Shown here: one piece after another, positions 1-8,748 of the stretch
Layout: each line of letters begins with the position of its first letter
How positions within the stretch are numbered: the stretch's first letter is position 1
NCBI GenBank assembly: GCA_964654015.1
Contig: CAZZHQ010000058.1
Span: forward strand, 1-14,421
Length of the DNA stretch: 14,421 bases
From: JAUUZT01 sp964654015
Lineage (GTDB): Bacteria > Chloroflexota > Dehalococcoidia > GIF9 > AB-539-J10
Reading direction: 5' to 3'
The notes under the pieces: generated by a model
The model's database searches: none
The model's input: the letters and a program-made list of their open reading frames with translations, nothing else
Told to the model about the DNA's origin: nothing
Program-made: the position numbers and the translations under genes

Positions 1-1298
1 CCGGTATGCCAATTCCCGCCTCGGCTCAGAGCTGTCTTCCCATTTTTGATAACATTTTTGCTGATATCGGGGATGAGCAAAGCATAGAACAAACACTCTC
101 CACCTTTAGCTGGCACATGGGCAATATCATCCGCGTACTCAGGGACGCCACCGGAAAAAGCCTCGTACTTCTTGACGAACTAGGTACAAGTACCGACCCG
201 GTCGAGGGTTCTGCGCTAGCTTGCTCTATCCTTCGCTATTTCCTGCGGCAGGGAACAATTGCCGTGGCCTCCACACACTACAGCGACCTCAAGATGTTTG
301 CCCATACAAACTCCGGTCTGCGTAATGCCTCGCTGGATTTTGACCCGGTTACACTAATGCCAACCTATCACATGACAATCGGCATACCTGGAGGCAGCAA
401 TGCTCTTGCCACCGCATCCCGATTGGGATTGCCTGCTGAAATCGTCACTGGCGCCAGGGAAATGCTCTCAAAAGGAGCGCTGGACCTGGAGTCATTACTA
501 GCTGATTTAATGAAAGAGAAAAAAGAGGCCGAGACAATCCGCCTTGACCTGGAAAATACAAGAGTTGAAATAGAAGAGCAGAAGAAAGAGTGGGGAGATA
601 AGCTGCGGAGCTTGAAATTATCGGAGCAAGAAATTGTTCAAGAGGCCCGCGACAAGGTTGTGCTTGCATCGGCAGAACTGGAAAAAGAGATTCGCCAGTC
701 TGCTTCTGCATTGCGTAAGGAACGGTCCATGCAGGGGATACAGAATGCCAGGAAAACCATCAAAGTAGTAGCGGAAAAATTGAATGAGGCTACCTGGCAG
801 ATGCCAAAAATAGATGCAACAGAGGAGGGGCAAGGAGATATAAATTCTGTCGCAGAGGGCGATATGGTGCAGATAAGAGGAATAAACGCAGAGGCTAAGG
901 TTATCTCTATTTCAGACAGGTCTAACCAGCTTCAAGTCCAGATTGGGCAAACAAGGTTGTGGCTGGGTCGCGATGGCCTGGAAAAAGTAATGCCTCAGCA
1001 GGATGATAAAAGCAATAAATCGGGAATCCCGGTGAGAAAAGAATTTATTAACCGCAGTGTCCCGCTTGAACTTAACCTCAGGGGAAAAAGGGCCGAAGAG
1101 GTGGAATGGGTACTTGAAGGCTACCTCAGTGACGCCAGCATGGCCAGCCTCAAACATGTCCGCATCATTCATGGTCACGGCACTGGCACCGTTCGCAGCA
1201 TCACCCGGGATTTCTTATCCTCTTCTCCGCTGGTAAAGTCCTTTCGGCCCGGTGAACAGAGCGAAGGCGGTGATGGAGTAACCGTTGTCAGTTTATAA
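1..1298 (+). CDS. mutS2: MutS2 family protein, C-terminal half (5' end outside window)
   Basis: This is the C-terminal part of MutS2, a dimeric DNA-binding ATPase tied to recombination control and, in Bacillus, to rescue of collided ribosomes. The frame is open to the left edge, so the gene starts upstream; about 430 residues remain of a protein usually near 780-800. Counting from the Met at base 6, the Walker B region LVLLDELG lies at residues 53-60, followed by the TSTDP element and a switch His at 91. A charged coiled coil spans roughly 155-245. A KOW-like segment follows (about 280-330), then the SMR nuclease domain from about 352, with NLRGK at 357-361 and HGHGTG at 389-394. The SMR motif usually read as DLRG is NLRG here. 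The cut is the window edge, not decay. Identity is near certain. Confidence 0.95.
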   Translation, partial: GMPIPASAQSCLPIFDNIFADIGDEQSIEQTLSTFSWHMGNIIRVLRDATGKSLVLLDELGTSTDPVEGSALACSILRYFLRQGTIAVASTHYSDLKMFAHTNSGLRNASLDFDPVTLMPTYHMTIGIPGGSNALATASRLGLPAEIVTGAREMLSKGALDLESLLADLMKEKKEAETIRLDLENTRVEIEEQKKEWGDKLRSLKLSEQEIVQEARDKVVLASAELEKEIRQSASALRKERSMQGIQNARKTIKVVAEKLNEATWQMPKIDATEEGQGDINSVAEGDMVQIRGINAEAKVISISDRSNQLQVQIGQTRLWLGRDGLEKVMPQQDDKSNKSGIPVRKEFINRSVPLELNLRGKRAEEVEWVLEGYLSDASMASLKHVRIIHGHGTGTVRSITRDFLSSSPLVKSFRPGEQSEGGDGVTVVSL

Positions 1299-1353
1299 AA
1301 CATCAGCAAAGGTCCAGAATTTTTGTCTGGTATTCGCTCATATTGATAAAAAC

Positions 1354-1382
1354 TTGACAGCGGTAATCGCAGTATTTAAAGT
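1354..1382 (+). promoter_or_regulatory. Candidate sigma-70 promoter for the SAF-domain oxidoreductase
   Basis: TTGACA at 1354-1359 is followed after 17 bases by TAAAGT at 1377-1382. The -35 is a perfect match; the -10 is weaker. An imperfect dyad, ACGGG at 1387-1391 and CCCGT at 1400-1404, sits at the expected transcription start and could be an operator. The start codon is at 1528, so the leader would be about 140 nt. Confidence 0.4.
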
Positions 1383-1527
1383 ATCAACGGGTGATATATC
1401 CCGTCAGCATCAATATCAGCAAACTTAGCCTGACAGCAATAATTTCTGTATTAAAGATAGCGTCGAACAGGCATTGTCACTGGTATTATTGCCCGATATA
1501 ATTAGAACGAAGTAGCGAGGTGATATC

Positions 1528-2883
1528 ATGAATTTGTATAGTTTCCTTCAGCAGAGAGAGGCAGATGGCAATCCCATCAGAATCGGGATAATCGGAGCAG
1601 GGAAATTCGGCACTATGTTCCTGTCTCAAGCCAGATTAACTCCCGGAATGCAACTGGTTGGCATCGCCGAGTTGGACCTGGAAAAAGCAAGGCAGTCCTG
1701 CCTGACGACTGGCTGGGCAGAAGATGCCCTGGCCATTGGTAATTCAACCTCCGCCATCAACGAAGGTGCCCGCAGGAATAAAGTTATTTTAACTGAAGAT
1801 GCGAACCAGTTAATCGACTCGGACCTGGATGTAATCCTGGAGGTGACGGGAATACCTGAAGCGGGGACTCTTCATGCCTGGAAGGCACTCCAATCGGGGA
1901 AACACGTAATCATGGTCACGGTTGAGGCTGATGCCCTGCTGGGAAAAGCTCTTAAGGAACAGGCGAATAAAAACGGCCTGGTCTATTCACTTGCCTATGG
2001 AGACCAGCCGGCATTAATTTGTGAGCAGATTGATTGGGCGCGAACTGCCGGACTGGAAGTCGTCTGCGCAGGTAAAGGAACACACTACCAACCGGAATAT
2101 CATTATTCTACTCCCGATACGGTCTGGAAGAACTTTGGTTTTTCCGAAGAACGTATAGCCGCCGGTAATGACAATGCCAAGATGTTCAACTCTTTCATAG
2201 ATGGGACAAAGTCTGCAATAGAAATGTGTGCTGTTGCCAATGCTGCCAGTCTTGTACCGCAGAAACAGGGCCTGCAGTTCTTGCCTGTTGGAGTAAATGA
2301 ACTGGCCGATAAACTAAAACCTGTATCCGCAGGGGGAACACTGGAGCACAGCGGAACCGTAGAGGTAATAGCTGGGTCAAACCGTGATGGCACACCAGTA
2401 AAGGGAGAACTGCAGCATGGCGTATTTGTTGTCTTCAAAGCTCCCAGTAGCTATACGAAACGCTGTTTTTCTGAATACGGCTTGCACACCGACTCTTCAG
2501 GTGAGTACTCAGCCCTTTACAGACCGTTCCATCTCATCGGGATAGAACTTGGCATAAGCGTCGCTTCGGCTGTTCTTCGAGGAGAGCCCACCGGCTCATT
2601 CAAATCCCTCCAGGCAGACGTAGCCTCCATAGCCAAGAAAGACCTTAAACCAGGAGATGTTCTAGACGGGGAAGGTGGCTATACAGTCTATGGACGACTG
2701 GCACAGGCGAAGGAAAGCATGAGCAAAGGATACTTACCCATAGGCTTGGCTAGCAAGGCGAAGATTCTGCGCCCGGTAGCTAAAGATTCAACTATTAGCT
2801 ACAATGATGTGGATTTGGACGAAACGCTCTTCTCTTTCAAGCTTCGCAAGCAAATTGAAGAGGAACTGAAAAGCACCGCTTAG
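1528..2883 (+). CDS. SAF-domain NAD(P)-dependent oxidoreductase, homoserine-dehydrogenase-like
   Basis: A 451-residue soluble enzyme. The N-terminal Rossmann fold shows GIIGAGKFG at residues 20-28, followed by an acidic residue at the end of the next strand (GIAELD), typical of NAD(P) binding in the homoserine dehydrogenase / Gfo-Idh group. A second segment, ILEVTGIPEAG, resembles the cofactor-domain edge of homoserine dehydrogenases. From about residue 372 (DLKPGDVLDG) the protein has a SAF-type beta-clip domain, as in the family often annotated as 'SAF domain-containing protein' or 'homoserine dehydrogenase, NAD-binding'. The natural substrate is not evident; some relatives act in sugar-acid catabolism. 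The start is supported by GAGGTGAT just upstream. Its neighbour 218 bp downstream is a ThDP enzyme on the same strand, possibly in one pathway but apparently separately transcribed. The fold is sure; the reaction is not. Confidence 0.85.
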   Translation: MNLYSFLQQREADGNPIRIGIIGAGKFGTMFLSQARLTPGMQLVGIAELDLEKARQSCLTTGWAEDALAIGNSTSAINEGARRNKVILTEDANQLIDSDLDVILEVTGIPEAGTLHAWKALQSGKHVIMVTVEADALLGKALKEQANKNGLVYSLAYGDQPALICEQIDWARTAGLEVVCAGKGTHYQPEYHYSTPDTVWKNFGFSEERIAAGNDNAKMFNSFIDGTKSAIEMCAVANAASLVPQKQGLQFLPVGVNELADKLKPVSAGGTLEHSGTVEVIAGSNRDGTPVKGELQHGVFVVFKAPSSYTKRCFSEYGLHTDSSGEYSALYRPFHLIGIELGISVASAVLRGEPTGSFKSLQADVASIAKKDLKPGDVLDGEGGYTVYGRLAQAKESMSKGYLPIGLASKAKILRPVAKDSTISYNDVDLDETLFSFKLRKQIEEELKSTA

Positions 2884-3101
2884 TTTTTCCGTTTCGTAGC
2901 GAATAGAGACCGGGTTTTTCTTTTCCCACAAGAGCTAAAAAGGACCGTTGCGGAGAAAGCAGCCATCTCTCTAGCTCTTCTCTAGTATTGAGCAGTATGA
3001 TTTTTCTCCAGCCAAGTTGGTGTCTTGTCAATCTGTATAGAATGTGCAAGAATAAGGCAGTTATAACAACAAGTAATTATTTTTAATAGGAGGGATATCA
3101 A

Positions 3102-4751
3102 ATGAGATGCCAGATAGCTATTGCTAAGATATTAAAAATGGAGGGGGTGGATTGTGTAGTTGGTTTTCCCAACAATCCCATACACGAAGGTATGTCTGAA
3201 GAAGGAATACGTTTTGTCTCATTTAGAGATGAACAGAGCGCGGTGCAGGCGGCAGATGGTTTCACGCGTGCTTCATTTGGAAAGCGTATTGGTGTTGCTT
3301 CCATGCAGGCAGGTGCGGGAGTAGAGGTAGCGTATGCCGGTATTAGGGAAGCCTATAGCGACGGCGTACCTATACTACTATTACCCAGTGGCGAGGCGAG
3401 GCGCAGGGTCAGTACCGATCCCTATTTTAATGCAGTGCAAAATCTGCGACCAATAACAAAATGGATAGATACCATTAATTTTGCCGACCGTACACCGGAG
3501 ATAATGAGGCGCGCCTTCACTTACCTGAGGAGTGGACGACCTCGACCTGTGCTGGTTGACGTCCCAGTAGATGTAGTAAACGAGGAATTTGACGACTCCT
3601 TATTCCAATACAAGCCGGTGAATCCCACAAAGTCTGCTGGCGACCCCGCGGATGTTAAAAAGGTAGCCAAGGCATTAATCGCAGCCAAGAATCCAGTTAT
3701 CCGCGCCGGCACAGGCATATTATGGGCAGAAGCTTGGGACGAGCTTCGTGAACTGGCAGAGCTGCTAGAGATTCCAGTCTATACTACCATGAACGGCAAG
3801 AGCGCTTTCCCTGAAAACCACCCCCTGGCACTGGGAGCAGGCGGACGAGGAAGGACAAAGATGGTGATGCATTTCCAGAAGAAAGCAGACCTGGTTTTCG
3901 CCATCGGCTCTAGTTGCACCAAAGAAATGTTTACAACCCATATTCCCGCAGGCAAAACCATCATGCAATCGACAATTGATGAGCGAGACCTGAATAAAGA
4001 CTACCAGATTGAGCAAGCCATTATCGGCGATGCCAAGCTGGTATTAAGGCAACTAATCGAGGAGGTCAAACGCCAGGTTGGCCCTGGTGGCAAACAGAAA
4101 AACGGGGCAGTGATAAAGGAAATAAAAACAGTCAAAGAAGAATGGTTAAATGACTGGATGCCCCTGCTCACTTCTAATGAAATACCCATCAATCCCTACC
4201 GCGTTTACTGGGATTTACAAAAAGTGCTTGATAAGCAAAATACTATTATCACGCATGATTCGGGTAGCCCAAGAGACTCACTTACTCCCTTCTGGGAAAC
4301 CCATATTCCCGGCGGGTATATTGGCTTCGGTAAAGACCACATGCTAGGTGCAGGTTTAGGATTAGCCCTCGGAGCCAAACTGGCAAGACCCGATAGAACC
4401 GTTGTACACGTAGGAGGAGATGGAGCTTTTGGACAGGCTGGAATAAACCTGGAAACAGGTGTAAGGGCCAATATCCCTGTACTCGCCGTCGTATTGAATA
4501 ACGGAAGACTTGGCTGGACAAAAAATGCCAACCCACTTGCTGATAAATTCAGCCAAATAGGGAAGCTTTCTGGTGACTACTGCAAGATTGGTGAAGGGAT
4601 GGGAGCCTGGACAGAAAGAGTTGAGAAACCTGAAGAAATCATTCCTGCTGTTAAGAGAGCTTTAAAAGTTATGGCGGCAGGAAGACCAGCTCTACTTGAG
4701 ATTATGGATAAGGAAGAGGATGCCGTCTCTTTATATAACGAATTAGCTTAA
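3102..4751 (+). CDS. Thiamine diphosphate-requiring enzyme (acetolactate synthase / decarboxylase superfamily)
   Basis: A 549-residue protein with the three-domain layout of the superfamily: Pyr domain (about 1-170), central domain (about 190-330) and PP domain (about 360-540). The ThDP-activating Glu is in FRDEQSA (E44). The Mg-ThDP motif begins with GDG at 439-441 and closes with the Asn pair at 466-467, the classical GDG-x(~25)-NN spacing. Members cleave or form bonds next to a keto carbon (acetolactate synthase, benzoylformate decarboxylase, sulfoacetaldehyde acetyltransferase and others). No small regulatory subunit or other branched-chain genes lie nearby, so a role as housekeeping acetolactate synthase is doubtful; the substrate is unknown. 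AGGAGGG lies 7 bases before the ATG and fixes the start. The 2884-3101 gap before it shows no clear terminator or strong promoter. Confidence 0.88.
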   Translation: MRCQIAIAKILKMEGVDCVVGFPNNPIHEGMSEEGIRFVSFRDEQSAVQAADGFTRASFGKRIGVASMQAGAGVEVAYAGIREAYSDGVPILLLPSGEARRRVSTDPYFNAVQNLRPITKWIDTINFADRTPEIMRRAFTYLRSGRPRPVLVDVPVDVVNEEFDDSLFQYKPVNPTKSAGDPADVKKVAKALIAAKNPVIRAGTGILWAEAWDELRELAELLEIPVYTTMNGKSAFPENHPLALGAGGRGRTKMVMHFQKKADLVFAIGSSCTKEMFTTHIPAGKTIMQSTIDERDLNKDYQIEQAIIGDAKLVLRQLIEEVKRQVGPGGKQKNGAVIKEIKTVKEEWLNDWMPLLTSNEIPINPYRVYWDLQKVLDKQNTIITHDSGSPRDSLTPFWETHIPGGYIGFGKDHMLGAGLGLALGAKLARPDRTVVHVGGDGAFGQAGINLETGVRANIPVLAVVLNNGRLGWTKNANPLADKFSQIGKLSGDYCKIGEGMGAWTERVEKPEEIIPAVKRALKVMAAGRPALLEIMDKEEDAVSLYNELA

Positions 4752-4832
4752 GGTGTGACGCCAGTGCCCGGTGGGCAGTAAGAAGACGATGGCTACTGGA
4801 ACCTGTAATGTTATCATATGGGAGGATGGGTC

Positions 4833-6179
4833 ATGCAGAAGATGCCTCTTTTTGAACTGCCAGAAGAGAACGAAGAAGTCTCTCCTAACATGCCGCTTGC
4901 CGCAAGAATGCGGCCACGTAGTTTTGGCGAGTTCATCGGGCAAGAGCACCTGGTAGCCAGTGGTCGAGTTTTCCGAAATTGCATCGAATCCGATGAGATT
5001 CCTTCTATCATTCTATGGGGTCCTCCCGGAAGCGGTAAAACAACCCTGGCTCGTATCATTGCCAGCATTACCAGTTCACATTTCGACTCCCTCAGTGCGG
5101 TTAGTGCAGGAGTGGCCGATTTGCGACGCACGATCGATGGGGCAAGGAAAAGAATGAAGTTATCTCATCAACGAACAATATTATTCGTTGATGAGATACA
5201 CCGATTCAACAAGGCTCAGCAAGACGCCGTGTTGCCCTTCGTGGAAGATGGTACTATCACCTTTATCGGTGCTACCACGGAGAATCCTTCTTTTGAAGTT
5301 ATTGCTCCTCTTCTCTCCAGGTGCCGTACCTTTCGACTAAACATGCTGACAGAAAAAGCAGTCAGTCAAATCGTGGAACGGGCCAGAGTGGATATGGAGA
5401 GAGGAATAGGCAAGCTCAAGGTCAACATGAGCGATGAGGCTCTAATCCACCTGGCAACCATGGCCAATGGTGACGCCCGGATGGCTCTTAACACATTGGA
5501 GATGATGGCTACTGCAACTGCTGCAAACAGTAACGGTGAACGTTACATAGACCTTCCTGACGTCGAGGAGACTCTACAGCACCGCGCCCTGCTATATGAT
5601 AAAAAAGGAGAGCAGCATTATGATTTTATCTCTGCCCTACATAAATCGCTTCGCGGTTCCGACGCAGACGCCTCTTTATACTGGCTAGGGCGAATGCTTG
5701 AAGGCGGGGAAACCCCTTTCTACATCATACGTCGTCTGGTGCGTTTTGCCTCAGAAGATGTAGGTATGGCAGACCCACAGGCTCTAGCAATGGCTGTAGC
5801 CGCACAACAAGCAGTACATTTTATTGGAATGCCCGAAGGAAAGCTGGCCATCGCTCAGGTGGTAGTTTACCTGGCGACTGCCCCCAAGAGCAATTCACTC
5901 TACAAGGCTTACTCAAACGTTGAAGAGGATATCAAACATAGTTATAATGAACCCGTACCTCTTCATCTGCGTAATCCTGTGACCAGCTTAATGCGCCAGA
6001 TGGAATATGGTAAGGGCTATAAATATGCGCATGACTATGCTGACCATTTTGTTAAACAGCAAAACCTGCCAGACTCACTGCAGGGAAAACACTATTACAC
6101 CCCCAGTAATCAAGGCTATGAAAAGGAGATTGCCGACAGAATCAAGCGCTGGTGGGGAGAAAGCCAACCTCAGCCTTAA
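4833..6179 (+). CDS. rarA: Replication-associated recombination protein A (AAA+ ATPase)
   Basis: RarA (MgsA, Mgs1/WRNIP1 family) is a tetrameric clamp-loader-like AAA+ ATPase acting at stalled replication forks. From the Met at 4833 the protein has 448 residues, normal for the family. Visible motifs are Walker A GPPGSGKTT (63-71), Walker B LFVDEIHRF (117-125), sensor 1 in IGATTENPSFE, and arginine-finger region LLSRCRTF. The C-terminal half (about 240-440) is the MgsA helical tetramerisation domain. An in-frame ATG at 4818 gives five more residues, but GGGAGG at 4820-4825 lies 7 bases before the 4833 ATG and favours the shorter form. The Walker B coding region contains a perfect 15-bp inverted repeat (separate entry). 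It begins 81 bp after the ThDP gene and may be co-transcribed. Confidence 0.95.
   Translation: MQKMPLFELPEENEEVSPNMPLAARMRPRSFGEFIGQEHLVASGRVFRNCIESDEIPSIILWGPPGSGKTTLARIIASITSSHFDSLSAVSAGVADLRRTIDGARKRMKLSHQRTILFVDEIHRFNKAQQDAVLPFVEDGTITFIGATTENPSFEVIAPLLSRCRTFRLNMLTEKAVSQIVERARVDMERGIGKLKVNMSDEALIHLATMANGDARMALNTLEMMATATAANSNGERYIDLPDVEETLQHRALLYDKKGEQHYDFISALHKSLRGSDADASLYWLGRMLEGGETPFYIIRRLVRFASEDVGMADPQALAMAVAAQQAVHFIGMPEGKLAIAQVVVYLATAPKSNSLYKAYSNVEEDIKHSYNEPVPLHLRNPVTSLMRQMEYGKGYKYAHDYADHFVKQQNLPDSLQGKHYYTPSNQGYEKEIADRIKRWWGESQPQP
5161..5198. repeat. Perfect 15-bp inverted repeat inside rarA
   Basis: The left arm TATCTCATCAACGAA (5161-5175) and right arm TTCGTTGATGAGATA (5184-5198) are exact reverse complements separated by 8 bases. 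The element lies in coding sequence and overlaps the codons of the Walker B Asp-Glu-Ile. In RNA it would form a strong stem-loop about 330 nt after the start codon. No T-run follows, so it is not an intrinsic terminator. Confidence 0.9.
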
Positions 6180-6274
6180 TTTTCTGGTTTGAAAAAGCAA
6201 ACAGGAATCAATCCGCCATTTTCCTCGCAAGAAGCTGAGGGCAAAGCGACAGCTCATTCCAAAACACCGATATT

Positions 6275-7453
6275 ATGAAATACTCTGAATACAAAGATGA
6301 CATGACTGAGAGTAAAGACCAGAATAAATACCGCACCCTGATGCTGGCGTTCTCCTTCAGTATAGCCTTTTTATTACACCTCCTGCTCTTTGCAACAGCG
6401 CCGATGGTTACGGACATCATGAAGGAAATGGAGCTGTCTTACGCCCAGTTTGGTTTCATCTTCTCTGTGACCATGATAACACTCGCAGTCTTCAGGTTAC
6501 CATGGGGGTTGCTGGCTGATAGAATAGGCTACCTGAGTGTTTTCAGAATAGCGGCACCCCTTTGCCTGGTCTTCGCCTTCACCAGGGCATGGGCCTCTGG
6601 TTACGCAAGCCTCCTGATCAGCCAATTTTTTCTTGGTATTGGATTGGCTGCGGTTATCCCTGTCCTGACCTTGTTGGTCAAGGAATGGGCCTACCAGAAA
6701 ACTGGCTTCTCTACGGGCATCTATATCGCAGGCTTCGCTGCTGGCAACGCCACCGCCCTCGGGTTGACACCTCTCTTGCTCGAATCAATGAGCTGGAGAA
6801 CTGTTCTTCTCTGCTATGCCATTATTAGCGCCATAATATGCAGTCTCTGTTGGTTATTCGCTAGAAGTAGTTTCAAGGGATCAGCAGGCTTCCAGATAAA
6901 AGGTTTCAGCCTGCTGTTAAAAGACAGATATGTATGGGTATTGCTCTTCTTCCTCATAGCAACTATGGGAAGCTATGATTCTCTTGCCACCTGGATGCCA
7001 AAGGTTCTGGAGATGAAACAGTTCAATCCTGTACTGGCCACATTGCTTCCGCTGGGATTCTTCCTGGCTGGCCCAGTAATCGGCTCCCTGTCAGACAGAT
7101 TCGAGCATAAGAGAACGCTGCTGGCATTACTGGGTGTGGGAGCTGCCTCTTCCGTCGTCGGGTTAAACTATGCTCCCTTTCCCCTCTTTCTCCTCTGCCT
7201 GTTCCTCTCGGGTTTCACCATCACAGGAGTACTAACCATAACCCTGTCGATACCGGTGGAGCACGAACGCCTTTCCCCTTATGCAGGATCCGTGGTCGGA
7301 CTTATCTCGTCACTGAGCAATATCGGCCCCCTGGTCATGCCAGTCCTATTCGGCCTGCTAATCGACGTAACTTGCACCTTCCACGCCTCGATTTTCGCCG
7401 TAGCCGCACTGGCTGGAATCACCTTTATCCTGGGCTCCAGGGTAAAAAGCTGA
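6275..7453 (+). CDS. Major facilitator superfamily transporter
   Basis: A 392-residue integral membrane protein with about 11-12 hydrophobic segments, the usual MFS size. The loop between helices 2 and 3 carries the family signature GLLADRIG (residues 78-85), and the repeat in the second half shows GSLSDRFEHKR, the pseudo-symmetric counterpart. The pattern resembles the CynX/NimT and nitrate/oxalate-type branches, but the substrate cannot be told. No good Shine-Dalgarno precedes the ATG at 6275; the Met at 6302, still ahead of the first helix and preceded by a weak AAAGA, is an alternative start. It lies 95 bp after rarA and is convergent with the lipoprotein gene on the other strand. I see no obvious intrinsic terminator in the 54 bp between them. 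Confidence 0.85.
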   Translation: MKYSEYKDDMTESKDQNKYRTLMLAFSFSIAFLLHLLLFATAPMVTDIMKEMELSYAQFGFIFSVTMITLAVFRLPWGLLADRIGYLSVFRIAAPLCLVFAFTRAWASGYASLLISQFFLGIGLAAVIPVLTLLVKEWAYQKTGFSTGIYIAGFAAGNATALGLTPLLLESMSWRTVLLCYAIISAIICSLCWLFARSSFKGSAGFQIKGFSLLLKDRYVWVLLFFLIATMGSYDSLATWMPKVLEMKQFNPVLATLLPLGFFLAGPVIGSLSDRFEHKRTLLALLGVGAASSVVGLNYAPFPLFLLCLFLSGFTITGVLTITLSIPVEHERLSPYAGSVVGLISSLSNIGPLVMPVLFGLLIDVTCTFHASIFAVAALAGITFILGSRVKS

Positions 7454-7507
7454 AGCAAAAAACAACCTATAAAACTAACTCCTTATCTATAGTTGTATGC
7501 CGATCAA

Positions 7508-8530
7508 TTAAAAGGAACAGCTGCACGTCTCTACTTTGAAGACGATGTTCTTACTGGCCACGTTTCCTACCTCATCATATACGTAGACACTAACAGTAAC
7601 ATTCCCTCCCTTTTCAGGCGCGGTCCAATTGACCGCAGATCCCTCCCCTGTAAAGGAAGAGTCGCCACAGCATCCGGGGTTGGTGTATGTCTCTCCTCCA
7701 TCTGACCATTCGTATGTCAGGTCTCCACTCAGGCCAGCTATCACACATGTAATTTCATAGATTTTGTTCTTCAGTACCATGTATCCGTCGCCTTTTTCTT
7801 TGAAATACTTGGGCGTTTCAGGAGTAACCACCAATTCCTCAATGACAGGCGGTGGATATTGAGACACGCTGACGGAGATAGTCCTTGTGGTCTCTTTACC
7901 AAAACCATCGTTGACTATAACCGTGATTTCGTACAGTCCCGGGCTGTCTGGGGCTGTCCAGTCAATCGTCTGCCCTGTTCCCGCGATTTTTCCTTCTTCT
8001 GCCACCCATTCATAACTCAGAGCATCACCATCCTCATCCTCTGCACTCAATTCAATATGGCTACTACCAGAAATCAGTACCCACTCTGGAGCCACCACCA
8101 ACTCAGTAATCACCGGCTCATGGTTATCCTTCACCCTGATAGTTATGGAGGCAAATACCTCTGTGTCATTCTCTCCTGTATTATTATTCTTCTTCTTGCC
8201 ATCCAGTACTGTGACCATGATATCGTATAAACCCTCAGCCTTGGGTGCAGTCCAGGCAATACTGGATCCATTCTGGGCAATGTTGGTCATCTTGCCTCCA
8301 TCAGCCGTCCAATTATAGGTCAGTATATCGCCATCCTGGTCAAAGGCCAGGCACTCGATTAAGCAGCTTTCAGAAGGTGCAACCACTTTTGCCCCGGTTT
8401 CAAGACTAATAATTTCCGGTATTTTATTGTTCGGAACACATCCAAACATGCTGAGGATAAGAATAAACAGCAATACACCAACCGCCACTCTTCCTACATT
8501 AAATTTACTTGTAATTCCTATTTTTTTCAT
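7508..8530 (-). CDS. Lipoprotein with three PKD/Ig-like repeats
   Basis: From the ATG at 8530 the product is 340 residues. The N-terminus (MKKIG, then a hydrophobic run) ends in a lipobox-like SMFGC with Cys31, indicating a secreted, lipid-anchored protein. Three beta-sandwich repeats of 85-115 residues follow (roughly 38-135, 136-222, 223-340). They share the pattern DxDGDxLxYxW, IxWTAP, GxYxIxVxVxDG, typical of PKD/cadherin-like modules that mediate adhesion or spacing at the cell surface. The third repeat is divergent, with a CC pair (NPGCCGD), and the protein ends CSCSF. An upstream ATG at 8590 would add 20 residues, but AGGAAGG lies just before 8530 and the shorter form puts the signal peptide at the N-terminus. 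No catalytic residues are visible. A link to the neighbouring redox genes is unproven. Confidence 0.82.
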   Translation of the reverse strand: MKKIGITSKFNVGRVAVGVLLFILILSMFGCVPNNKIPEIISLETGAKVVAPSESCLIECLAFDQDGDILTYNWTADGGKMTNIAQNGSSIAWTAPKAEGLYDIMVTVLDGKKKNNNTGENDTEVFASITIRVKDNHEPVITELVVAPEWVLISGSSHIELSAEDEDGDALSYEWVAEEGKIAGTGQTIDWTAPDSPGLYEITVIVNDGFGKETTRTISVSVSQYPPPVIEELVVTPETPKYFKEKGDGYMVLKNKIYEITCVIAGLSGDLTYEWSDGGETYTNPGCCGDSSFTGEGSAVNWTAPEKGGNVTVSVYVYDEVGNVASKNIVFKVETCSCSF

Positions 8531-8628
8531 ATGACCTTCCTGCAATCTATTTTTTATTTCGTGAAGACAAATACGAATGAGATTAGCCATCTCTCCGTCT
8601 AAAAGAAATATTTATCTATCTTTGGCCT

Positions 8629-8634
8629 ATTATA
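8629..8634 (-). promoter_or_regulatory. Candidate -10 element for the PKD lipoprotein
   Basis: On the minus strand a perfect TATAAT lies at 8634-8629, about 100 nt before the chosen start codon. The hexamer 17 bases upstream (AAGACT) is a poor -35, so the call rests on the -10 alone. Confidence 0.3.
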
Positions 8635-8715
8635 CAACGAATAGAATTTTCAGTCTTTAGCTACGCTCCTCTATCTTTCCAAATCTATATCCTTACCAGG
8701 CATTTCTTCCGGCAG

Positions 8716-8746
8716 AGGTGTCTACAGAAACACCTTTTGTTTTTTC
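8716..8746 (+). terminator. Terminator-like hairpin, oriented on the + strand
   Basis: AGGTGT (8716-8721) and ACACCT (8730-8735) form a 6-bp stem with an 8-nt loop, followed on the + strand by a T-rich run. It lies just after the stop codon of the permease gene, which is on the minus strand, so the U-tract is on the wrong side to end that transcript. It could stop antisense transcription entering the permease gene, or be chance. Confidence 0.3.
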
Positions 8747-8748
8747 TT

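Noticed and set aside
1..1298. mutS2 as a pseudogene or free-standing SMR protein
   Set aside because: The frame runs open through the window edge with conserved MutS2 sequence from the first bases, so truncation is due to the window.
4765..4777. TGCCC/GGGCA hairpin after the ThDP gene as a terminator
   Set aside because: Only 5 bp and no T-run follows; transcription may continue into rarA.
7859..8230. A 123-codon frame on the + strand opposite the PKD lipoprotein
   Set aside because: It is antisense to a well-supported repeat protein, with no ribosome site and no recognisable domain.
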